The position numbers and the translations under genes were made by a program. Below the pieces are notes generated by a model. It did not search any database. It was not told the DNA's origin and saw only the letters and a list, made by a program, of their open reading frames with translations. 36,523 bases of DNA from Burkholderia arboris (lineage in GTDB: Bacteria > Pseudomonadota > Gammaproteobacteria > Burkholderiales > Burkholderiaceae): NCBI RefSeq assembly GCF_902499125.1, contig NZ_CABVPX010000052.1, positions 1 to 36,523 of the forward strand, written 5' to 3'. Positions 17,518 through 28,200 of the stretch are shown here, in pieces. Numbering within the stretch: position 1 is the stretch's first letter; every line of letters starts with the position of its first letter.

Positions 17518-17997
17518 CTATTCGCCCGGCTTCGACTGGACGAGCCGCAGAATCCGCGTGTCGTACGGCGATTGCATGACTTCCGCGATGCGGATTTCGG
17601 GTGCCGCCGGATGCAGCGGATTCAGCAGGAAGTTGTGCGCGTGCGGCACGACGACGCTCGGCACGCGCAACAGCGCGCTCGGCTGCGTATGCAGCCATTC
17701 GGTGCCGGTGCTGCGCGTCCAGTCGACATTCGTTTGCCAGTCGTCCGGCACGTCGCCTTCCGCGATTTCGGCGACATCCACCGAATCGGGCACCTCGATG
17801 CGCAGCAACTGGTATCCGCTCGGCAACTGCGCGACGGTGGCGATTTCGAAATGAACGAGCGTCTCGAGCAGTGCGAGCGCCGGATGCTCGGCGAGATACA
17901 CGACGGGCTGCCCGGCAAAATGCCAGCGCCCGCCGGCCCGCAACCCGCCGATGCCTTTCAGGTCGGCGTAATTGCTGATCCGCCACAGCGTCGTCAA
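17518..17997 (-). CDS. RES-domain toxin (NAD+-degrading type)
   Basis: The 159-residue protein carries the RES fold of the MbcT/Res toxins, which break down cellular NAD+ by phosphorolysis or hydrolysis. It starts at a TTG (17997) that overlaps the antitoxin stop codon (TTGA), so translation is coupled. Using this start, R24 (AGGRWH), Y34 (VVYLAE) and E45 (ALLETLVH) keep the spacing of the conserved Arg-Tyr-Glu set (10 and 11 residues) known for this toxin family. The C-terminal part has VVVPHAHNFLLNPLHP, which is typical of the family. The gene looks intact and potentially active. Confidence 0.88.
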   Translation of the reverse strand: MTTLWRISNYADLKGIGGLRAGGRWHFAGQPVVYLAEHPALALLETLVHFEIATVAQLPSGYQLLRIEVPDSVDVAEIAEGDVPDDWQTNVDWTRSTGTEWLHTQPSALLRVPSVVVPHAHNFLLNPLHPAAPEIRIAEVMQSPYDTRILRLVQSKPGE

Positions 17998-18449
17998 GCG
18001 AAGTACCCCTCGTCGATCTGCGTGAGGACTTCCTCGACGAGCCGCGCGCCATGCTCGGTGCTCGCCATGTCGAGCGACGTGCGGCCGCCGAAGCGCTGCA
18101 GCCCGTTGCGCAGCCACGCCATCGCCTTGTCCTGGTCGCCGAACGTGGCCGTCGCCTGCGCGACGATGCGTGCAAGACGGATCGCCTTGTCGGATTCCTC
18201 CGGCGACAGGCGTTCGTGCGCCTGGCGCCGATGGCTCAGCGTGCGGCGTGGAATGATGAAGGCCAGCTCGTCCGATTTCAGCCCGCGCTCCGACAGCCGG
18301 TCGATCACCGACACGTCGACGCGCGCACTTGCCAGCTCGGCCAGGTCCGCGCCCGACCGGACGCGGATCGCCAGCAGTTGCTCGAGTATCGTGAATTCGG
18401 CCTGACGCGGATGGGCGACGCCCGAAGGATGAAAAGCGATGGTGCTCAT
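17994..18449 (-). CDS. Xre/MbcA/ParS-type antitoxin (DUF2384)
   Basis: The 151-residue antitoxin precedes and overlaps the RES toxin gene. It has an N-terminal DNA-binding helical region (about 20-85, including DRLSERGLKSDELAFIIPRR) and the C-terminal MbcA/ParS toxin-binding domain (about 95-151, LARIVAQATATFGD, AMAWLRNGL). It should bind and neutralise the toxin and repress the operon. The ATG at 18449 has a strong GGAGAGAGG ribosome binding site. A perfect -10 box and a palindrome lie just upstream, as expected for autoregulation. Confidence 0.88.
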   Translation of the reverse strand: MSTIAFHPSGVAHPRQAEFTILEQLLAIRVRSGADLAELASARVDVSVIDRLSERGLKSDELAFIIPRRTLSHRRQAHERLSPEESDKAIRLARIVAQATATFGDQDKAMAWLRNGLQRFGGRTSLDMASTEHGARLVEEVLTQIDEGYFA

Positions 18450-18460
18450 GACCTCTCTCC

Positions 18461-18482
18461 GGCAATTTGCCCAATCATTATA
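18461..18482 (-). promoter_or_regulatory. RES/Xre promoter with palindromic operator
   Basis: On the minus strand a perfect TATAAT -10 box lies at 18482-18477. Directly after it GGCAA-T-TTGCC (18461-18471) is an 11-base palindrome sitting at about +1 to +10 and immediately before the ribosome binding site. A repressor bound there would block initiation. I see no good -35 box at the 17-base distance. Confidence 0.6.
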
Positions 18483-19269
18483 GGCGTTTTGCCACGGAAT
18501 GGCGGATGGCGATGATGCAAGCTTGCCGACCGGGCTGGAAGACCGGTTATTGGGGTGCGCGAATCGGAGATTCGCCTAGCCGACGTGTTACACGCATTCA
18601 GTATATAAACTCATTCATCACGACTTGAAGTTGTCACGTAACAATTCTCCGACGGATGCACGCAGGTTGTGTCCCAATGCGATCACCCCGCTCCCGCGCC
18701 GCAGCCACGCCATTCCGCGGCAACCTTCCGGTTTTGTCCAACGCTCCGTCGGCCGCACGAACCGGCAAGTCTGCCCCTCGCCGGATACCGGAACGATCCA
18801 GTTGGCCCCTGCCGGCAACGCAAGCGAATTGCCGCCGTCATCCGATCCGGTTCCTCCGCCGATCACATGCACGCAGGCAGCCTGTACTCGTGCCGCCGAA
18901 TCCATCGCTCGATCCAGCGCACGCCGTACCGATCATCCACGATGCCTCCATCGCGGCGCATTGTTTCGCATACCTGATCATATGCGACGAAAGCAAAAAG
19001 TAAGACAGACTCCCGCACCGAAAGGAAGCTGTAACGATCGAACCTGCGCGTAGCGATGCGCGGGCCGCCTTGCCGCGCGGTCGCCCATGCCGCGTACGTT
19101 CTCGACCTGCCCGCTTCTCGTAGCGGCACCCGGACCGGCCGGCTCCCCCTCGTCACCCGCTACGAATCGCCCCCGCGCCCGCTCCAGCCGCTTCCGTACA
19201 CTCGAATTCGCGCCATGCGGCGCTGGCGGCGTGCATCCCGCGTACGGCCGCGCCTGACGGGAGCCTTGC
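18483..19269. other. Long intergenic region upstream of the giant gene
   Basis: About 790 bases separate the antitoxin promoter from the giant gene. Base composition is less GC-rich near 18580-18650 and 18950-19040. Short open frames exist (for example minus strand 18618-18905, 95 residues) but none has a strong ribosome binding site or a recognisable family. The region should contain the promoter of the giant gene; I could not identify it. GGGAG around 19260 is its ribosome binding site. Confidence 0.5.
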
Positions 19270-22200
19270 ATGCTGTCCATCGACGGAATGGGTTTGGGGT
19301 TGAACTGGCAGCGTTTCCTGTCGCAAACGCTGAATCCGGACCTTGCGCCGAAGCCGCCGCAAAATGCGGGCGGTACGTCCAACGACGGCCCGACCAACGG
19401 CCCGGCCAACCCGGTCAACCCGACGACCGCGCCGCCGATCCCGGTGCAGGCCGACCTCGGCACCGATCCGTCCAAACCGACCAACCCCGAGATCGCGTCG
19501 GCCACCGCACTGCTTCAGAGCATGGCCGATCAGTATCGCGTGGCGCCGCCCGAGATCACCGTCGACAACGACACGACGCGGGCCGTGCAGGGCGTGATCC
19601 AGGACGCGCAGACAAAATACGACAACGCACAACAGGCGCTGCAAGGCGCACAGGGTGTGCTGCGGATGGCGAATCGCGACCCCGACTCGACGCCCGACGA
19701 GCGCAAGTCCGCACTCGACAACTACACGAGGGCGCACGATGCGGCCGACACCGCGCAGCGCGAACTCGGCGTCACGACCGACGCCGGCTACCGGATCCTG
19801 TACGGCGAACAGGCGAAGGCCGACCAGTACAGCTCGGACCCGACGAACCAGAACATCGAGGGTCCCGCGCAGCAGCAGGCCGATGCGAAGTTCACCGCGC
19901 TGCAGAAGCTGTTCCCCGACCAGACGAAGGCGAATCCGAACTTCGTCCCGCAACAGGGCGACTGCAAGACGCCCGCCCAGGTCCAGGCCTACGACGACTG
20001 GCAATCGGCGACGTCGGGCGCGGTGACCGGCCAGGCGAAGTATTGGGCGGACGTCAGCAACGCGAATCTCGCCTATACGCAGTTCCAGTCGTATATGGCC
20101 GATCCCGCTTACAAGGACGCCATCGATACCGGCGTCGGCAACCTGAACGATGCGCTCGCGCCGCTGCAACTGCAGATCGACCTGCCCGACGCGCCGCCGG
20201 GCGACGCCAACGGCAACGTCGACATGAACGCCGTGCAGGCCAACGTCGCGCAGGCCGCGAAGATCGCGAATTACTCGAACGCGGCCTATGCGGCGTCGCT
20301 CGACGCGCAGCAGGTCACGACGCTGCAGCAGAAGTACGACACCGACAGCGCCTGCCTGATCGGCTCGACACCCGGCGCGGCGACGGACGACAAGGCCGCG
20401 CTCGATCGCGCGACGACGCAGGCGAACACGAGCGGCGGCTACATGCAGATGCTCGGCGCGCAGCTCACCGTCGACGACCTGCAGGCCAAGTACGACTCCG
20501 CGAAAACGGCATCCGACGACTGGCATACCGCGAATCCGCGCTCGCTGGACCCGCATCCGCAAGTCGACGCCGACCTCGCCGCCGCATCCGATGCGCTGAC
20601 GCAGGCCAAACAGAAGGCGAGCCTCGCGCACGACGGCTTCGTCGTCGCCTACGGCCAGACGCTCGCGCAGCAGTACGACGACGCCGGCGCGCAGATCGAT
20701 GCGCAGCTCAAGCCGAAGGTGCCGTTCGTGCTGCAGAACCCGACACCGACGCTGTCGACGAATCCGCCGCCACCGACGACGCCATCCCCTTCGGCCGGAC
20801 CGTCGCCGTCGCTGAGCACGTCGCTGCCGAGCGCGGCATCTACGCCGGGCACATCGAGTCCGCCGGCTCCGTCGACGACGCAGACCCCGTCGTCGTCATT
20901 GAGCACGTCGGCGCCCGCAGCCAGCCTGTCGACGTCGCTGCCACCCACGACGCTGTTCACGAACCCGTCGTTCGTGCTGCAGCCACCCGGCTCGAACACG
21001 TCCGTACCGACCACCGCGACCGGCCAGACCGCGCTCGACGCGAAAAAACTCCATGTCGTCGCGGGCGCATTGCGGGCGGCCGACGGCCGGCTGTCCAACA
21101 CGTTCAACGACGCAGCCGCGAAATTCCAGCTCGCGAGCGCGCAGACGCAGGAAGGCGTACTCAAGGGCAAGCTCGCGGACATCCAGAAAACCTACGACGA
21201 CTGGTACGCGAACAACCCGACGCCGGTGCGGATGCGCGAGGTGAACGGCGACGAGATTCCGATGCGCACGCCGCTGCGTCCGAACCCTTATCAGGACCCG
21301 CTCGACAAGGCACGCAACGACCTGCAGCAGGCCGACGCGAACATCAACAAGCTGCAGCTGCTGACGGAGATGTCGCACCAGCAGGTGCTGCTCGACCAGT
21401 TCGACGCGGGGCTCGCCGAGAACCTGCGCAACCCGCAGAGCCAGGATGACAAGGATGCCTATTCGAAGGCGCTGGACGGCTTCTTCCGCGCGCACCAGGG
21501 CGAGCTGTCGCAATCGCTGCTCGACCAGGCGGGCGCGAGCACGAACAAGGCCGCGACGATCAATTTCGGCAAGCTGACCGACAACGAGCAGCGCAACCTG
21601 ATCGGCACCGCGATCGGGCTCGCGCCCGACGTGCAGCCGTCGCCGGATTCGGGCTCGCCCGCCGCCCCCGTCAACGACGACTCGGTCCGCTACACCGACA
21701 AGGACAAGCTGGACACGATCAACAAGGTGCGCGGCGAAATCCTGAAGCTCGGCGGTGGCAGCGGCACGCAGGTCAACATCCTGCCGCTGATCTACTCGGA
21801 CAAGACGGCCGGGATGGTGACGAGCGCACTGTTCAAGGTCACCGACAGCAAGGGCAACGTCCAGTACGTCGACGACACGTCCGCGAATTACGACAACGTC
21901 GGCGACTACCTCGACAACAACCAGCTGGCGTCGAGCGGCACGCTCGACCTCGTGACCGGTTACGACGACAACGGTCACGCGCAGTTCCAGCAGAAGTCCG
22001 CGCATCACGACGACTGGTTCGACAGTGCGCTGAACACGCTGACCGGCGGCAAGGTGAACCTCGGGATGATGGGGCTCGGGCTGCTGATGGAAGGCGCCGG
22101 CGTGCTGCTCGACGCAACCGGCGTCGGCGCGTTCGCCGGCGGCGCGCTGAACTTCGCGGGCGCGGTGATGATGGACACGGCGATCGGTTCGAGCATGGCG

Positions 22201-25200
22201 AAATCCGCGATCGATATCGGCTCGCGGTGGGAACACAACCAGAGCATCAATCCGTTCACCGACGCCGGGGCGCGAGGCGACTGGCTCAACCTCGTGCCGA
22301 TGGGCGCGGCCGGCGCGGCGAAGTTCGCCGGGTCGGAAGTGTTCGGCAAGACGATCACCGCGCTTACCGGCTCGGCGAAGGCCGCGCGCGTGACCACCGC
22401 GATCGTGCGCGGCACGTCGCTCGTCACCGGCGTCGGCGCCGCAGGCGAGAGCTTCGTCGAAGCCGGGGTCGCATTCGCCCACGGGAACAGCGAACAGGGC
22501 TGGGAAGACATCAAGTCCGGCGTCACCAACGTGGCGCTGATGGGCGCGGGCGGCGTGCGGGACCGCATGGTCAACGCAGCGGTGCGCGTCACCGGCCGGC
22601 CACTGGTCGCCCGCACGGCGGGCGGCGAGAACATTTCGATCGACGGCCAGCAGCTGCAGAAAATCCTGAACAAGAACGAACCGTCGCAACTCGCGTTCGG
22701 GGCCACGCGCGCGTCGCTCGACGGCGTCGACATCACGGTCGCGAAGGACGGCACGCTGATGGCCGGCGACAAGGTGCTCACCTACGACAACATGCCCGTG
22801 CGCGTGCTCGACGGGCTCAACAACAAGGACCTGAACAACCTGCCGCACGGCGAATCGGTGATGCTCGGCGAGAACGGCGAACTGACCGTCGTCAAGCTGA
22901 CGGGCAAGACGTGGACCGAAGGCACGAAGGTCGATTCGGTCACGGCAACCGGCGACCGGCTGTCGTTCGGCAGCGACGGGGAAATCAATGCGCCGTCGAA
23001 GCTCGTCGCGAAGACGCCGCCCCCGTCGCGCAACAACACACGGCAACCGGCGAACGACCCGGCGCCACCGGCCGACAACACACCGACGACGACGGCGGCC
23101 GACGAAGCCGCGGCACGCGCCACCGAAGCGGGCAACCCGGCCACCGCCACCGTCTCGGCTGGCGCGCGCAACGCGCAGCGCACGAGCGAAGCGCAGGCCG
23201 CGCGCGACGAGAGCCAGCTGGAAACCCGCTCGTCGGATTCGCATGTCGCCGCGCAGAATCGCCGCAGCAGCGACCTGCGCGCGGCGGACGACCCGGCCGT
23301 CGCACGAGCCCCCGGCGCACCCGGCGCCGGCGCCCTCGAAGAACCGGCCAGCACCGCGCCACGCACGCCGGTCCGCGTGATCGACCTGACCGACGCCGAG
23401 CCGGCCTCCCGGCCCGCGACGCTCGACCCGGCCGGCGTCTCCGTGCCGCGCGGCCCGTCGGTCGAAGCGCTCGACTACGGCGAACACACGCTGTTCATCG
23501 TGCGCAACGGCGACGACCCCGCCGCCATGCCCGAGGCGGCGCAGCCGCGCGCGGCGGGCGCGCCGCCCGCCGACGTTGCGGAACCGATCATCGTCGTCGC
23601 CGATGCCGAGGACGCGCACGTCGCGCCCGAACTCGCGAACCGCTGGCAGCGCCCGGTGTTCGCGGCCGCGCCGGATGCCCTGCACGCGGACGGCACGCTG
23701 CGCGCGGATGCACCGCTGACGCGCTACCTGCCGGCCCCCGACGCGCCAGCGGCAGGCGGCCGCGTCGTCGGCACGAACGCGCAGGCGCCGCACGCCGATG
23801 CGGCAGGCATCGCCGAAGCCGACCCGCATGCGCCGAATCCGGACGCTCCCGCGGCGCGGCGCGCGCCGCCGCCCGCGAACGACGACACCGTCGTCGTGCT
23901 CGCGACGACGCGGCGCAACGCCACCGATCCGGAAACCCGCGCCGCCCTGCCGCCGCAACCGCCCGCTCGCGCGGCGCGCGCGCTGGACGGCGCATTCAGC
24001 GCGCCGAACCGCATCCTGGTGCTCGTCAGGCCGGCCGAACGGTCTGCATCGGAAGCGGCGAACGAGACGAACGAAGCCTCCCGGCCAAATCGGGCCGGCG
24101 ACGCGCGCGCCGACGATCGCACGCTTCCGGCCGCCGCCCACCCGGAAACCACCGAAGCGCCGCAGGATCCGTCACTCGCCGGTCCGGGCCTGTTCACGCG
24201 GCTGCAGATGCGCTTCGGCGGCGCGCCGCTGCCGGACGCGGTGCACGCGCTCGCGCAGCAATCGGACACGCTCACGCAGCAGTTGCGGATGATGAGCGAC
24301 GCCGGCTGGCGCGTGAGCCTCGGCAAGCGCGGCGGCGGCAGCCGGATCGACCCGAAGCGGCGGCGCGTGACGATCGACGGCGGACTGCACGATTCGGGCA
24401 GCATCACGTACACGCTCGCGCACGAGGCCAAGCACGCGGTCGAGGCGATCGACGGCACGCTGGACTCGCTCGACTACAGCGGCCGCAGCCGCTTCACGCG
24501 CAAGGCGCTCGAAGCCGAGGCGCGCGCGCAGATCAACGCGTTCGAAGCGCGCTACGAAATCGATCTCGCGGGCGGTGGCGACATCGCGTCGAAAACGACG
24601 CTGCCCGATGCGCTCCAGCACGAGGCCGACCGCTGGGGGCCGTCGAGCGACTATGCCGGCACGGTCGAACGGCTCGCCGACGCGTTTGCCGGTGCGCCGG
24701 TGTCGGGGCGCCGCGGCGAGACGTACCAGACCTTCTATGACGGCATCTGGGACAAGCAGAAGCGTCAGGGTGGCGCCCCGCGCCGCATGCCCGCGCCACA
24801 CGCGACGGACGCGGCCGGCGGCGGCACGCACCTGCCGCGCACGCTCGAGGAACAGGTGCAGTGGAGCGTCGCGCATGCGGAGGCGATCTCGCCGTTTGCC
24901 GAACGCGGGCGCAGCGAGCCACGGCAGATGACGCTCCGGATTCTGGACGAACACACGTCGTCCGGGACCGAAGAACCGCTGACGGTCATCCACGGCCGAA
25001 CCAACGCCGCGGGCCAGCTGCTCGACGCACACGGCCGCCCCGCGCAGCATCTGGACTTTTCGATCGCGAACTTCCTGGCCGGCACGTCGACCAGCGCCGG
25101 CAGCGGCCGCGCGCTCGTCCTGGCCGCCGACAACGGACACGCCGCCGCTGCGTGGCTCACGAACACCTGGCAACGGCCGGTCTACGTGCCGGACGGCGGC

Positions 25201-28200
25201 GCGATCCGCGCGCTCGACGCCGCCGCGGGCAATCCTGCCGTCGCGAGGGCCCAGGTGCGATTCGATCGCGCGCCCGCGTGGACCCGCTATGCGCCATCGC
25301 CGCGCGAGCGAATCGACTACGGCGAACTCGCCGCCGACGAGAACGGCCTTCACATCGCGGGCGATCCGTCACGGCGACTGGATGCGCAAGCGCTGATCGG
25401 CCCGTTCCTCGGGGCCGGCATCGAAAAAAGCGTGTTCGAACTCGGCAAACGCAACGCGATCGGCCTGTACGACGTCGATCCCGGGCGGCCGCGCGACAGC
25501 CAGCTCGCCCATCATTACGATGCGCTCGGCACGGAACGCAACGGGCTCGACCTGTTGCGCCGCTACGGGCTGCGCACGCTGACCATCGACGGCCCGTTCT
25601 CGGTCGGCAACCGGATCGCGATCCTGTACCACCCTCTCGCGGAACTCAGCAGCCGGGCTGTCTCGCTCGGCGCGCTGCCGGAGCGCGTCACGCACGAATC
25701 GATGCGACAGCTCGCGGCGATACGCGCGATCGTCGAGCGCGACGGCCTGGAATTCGACTTCCAGGGTGTATTCGACGCGCACGGCGAGTTCTACTTCAGC
25801 GATCCGTCGGCCATCTCGCGCTCGGACAATCGCGGCGCAATCGAGTCCACCCTCGAGGAAATCGACAGCGTCATCGAGCCGCTCGAACGCGGCATCGACG
25901 ACGGCAGCATCGCGCTCGCGCACCCGGCGATCGGCGAATCGCTGCCGGACGGCGCATTCGTCCAGAAGCCGTCGCTCATCGCGCGCATCCGCATGTGGTT
26001 CGGCGGCGCCCCGCTGCCCGACGCCGCCTATGCGCTCGCCGGCCAGTCGAGCCTGCTCGCCGGCCAGATGCGGCTGCTGAAGTCGGACGGCTGGCAGGTC
26101 GTGCTGGGCCGCGCGGGACGCGGCAGCCGCACCGACGTCGACCGGCGCCGGATCGTGATCGACGGCGGCCTGCGCAGCAACGGCACGCTCGTCTATACGC
26201 TCGCGCACGAAGCCGGCCACGCGACGGACGTGTCGAACAACCGGCTCGGCCTCGACACCAGCAGCCCCGACGCATTCGTGCGCAGCACGCTGCTCGCCGA
26301 GGCGCGCGCGCAAGCCAACGCATTCGCGGTACGCAAGCAGATCCTCGAATCGACCGGCGTCGACATCGCCGAGCACGCGGTGCTCCCAGACGCGATCGCG
26401 CGCGAAGCCGACCACGTGATGCCCGGCGACGCGGCGGGCCTCGCGCGCCTCGCCGACGCGTTCGGCAATGCCCCCGTGTCGGGCCGCGACGGCGAGCGCT
26501 ACAGCACGTTCTACGGCCGCGCGTGGGACCGGCAGCAACAGCCAGGCAACGCATCGTTGCACATGCCCGCACCGCACACGACCGAGTCGTCCGGCGGCAG
26601 CGGCGGCGCACGGCTGCCGCGCACGCTCGACGAACAGGTGCAGTGGAGCCACGCGCACGCGGACCGTGCGTCGCCGTTCCCCCGGCGCTGGTTCGGCGGC
26701 GGCGCGCCGAAACTGACATTCTCCCGCAACGGTCCGGTGTCCTATGCGAACGGCGAACCGCTGACGCTCGTCCACGCGCAAACCGATGCGGCCGGCGGCC
26801 TGCTCGATGCGCACGGCCGCCCCGCCACGCCCGTCGACTACTCGATCGACCATCGCCATGCGCTCGGGCCCGCGCAGGCGGGCACCCCCGTCGTTCTCGA
26901 AGGCGGCGACGCGCGCGCGGCACACGGCGCATGGCTCGCGAACATCTGGCAACGCACGATCTACGTGCCCGACAGCGGCACGGTCCGCGCGATCGGCGAG
27001 TCGCGCACCGACGGCACGCACCGCATGCAGTTCGGCGGCCCGGGCACATGGACGCGCTACACGCCGTCGCCGCGCGAACGGATCGATGCGGGCGCACTCG
27101 CCGTCGACGGCAACGGGCTGCACGTCGCCGGCGATCCGTCGCGGCGCGTGGATCCTGCCGACCTGCTCGGCCCGTTCCTCGGCGCCGGCACCGCGAAGGC
27201 CGTGTTCGAACTCGGCAAGCGCAACGCGATCGGCCTGTTCGACGCCGGCGGCGACAAGGCGCGCACGATGCTCGCCCATGAAATGCGCGGGCTCGACCAG
27301 TTGAGGCAGCTCGGCATGCGCACGGTCACGGTCGACGGGCCGTTCACGTACCTCGGGCGCATGGCGGTGATGTACAGCCCGCTTGCCGAGCTCGGCAGCA
27401 TCGACGTAATGAACGGCATCCTGCCGAAACGCGTGATGCGCGAATCGATGCAGCAGCTCGTCGCGATGCGCGAGATCGCCGCACGGCACGGCCTGTCGTT
27501 CGACTTCGAAGGCCTGTTCGATGCGCAGGGCCGGTTCTACTTCAGCGACCCTTCCGTCCTGATCCGGCATCCGGACCCGGCGGCCAACCGGACGCCAGCG
27601 ATGATCGATGCCGTCATCGATCCGCTCCAGCGCGGCATCGCGAGCGGCCGCGTCGAGCTCGCGCATCCGGCGATCAGCGAATCGCTGCCGGACGGCGCAT
27701 TCGTCCAGAAGCCATCGCTCATCACGCGCATCCGCATGTGGTTCGGTGGCGCCCCGCTGCCCGACGCCGCCTATGCGCTCGCCGGCCAGTCGAGCCTGCT
27801 CGCCGACCAGATGCGGCTGCTGAACCCCGGCCGCTGGGAGATCGTGCAGGGCCGCGCGGGCGCCGGCAGCAAGGTCGATGCCGAGCAGCGCCGGATCGTG
27901 ATCGACGGCGGGTTGCGCCACGCCGGCACGATCGTCTATGTGCTCGCGCACGAGATCGGTCATGCGGTCGACGTGGCCACGAACCGGCTCGACCTCGACA
28001 CCAGCAGCCCCGACGCGTACGTGCAAAGCACGCTGCTCGCCGAGGCGCGCGCGCAGGCCAACGCGTTCGCGGTGCGCAAGCAGATCCTCGAATCGACCGG
28101 CGTCGACATCGCCGAGCATGCGGTGCTCCCCGACGCGATCGCGCGCGAAGCCGACCACGTGATGCCCGGCGACGCGGCGGGCCTCGCGCGCCTCGCCGAC

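Noticed and set aside
18618..18905. Minus-strand 95-codon frame in the region before the giant gene
   Set aside because: It has only a weak GGA upstream of the ATG, no recognised family and no neighbour linkage. It could be real or a remnant, but I cannot support it.
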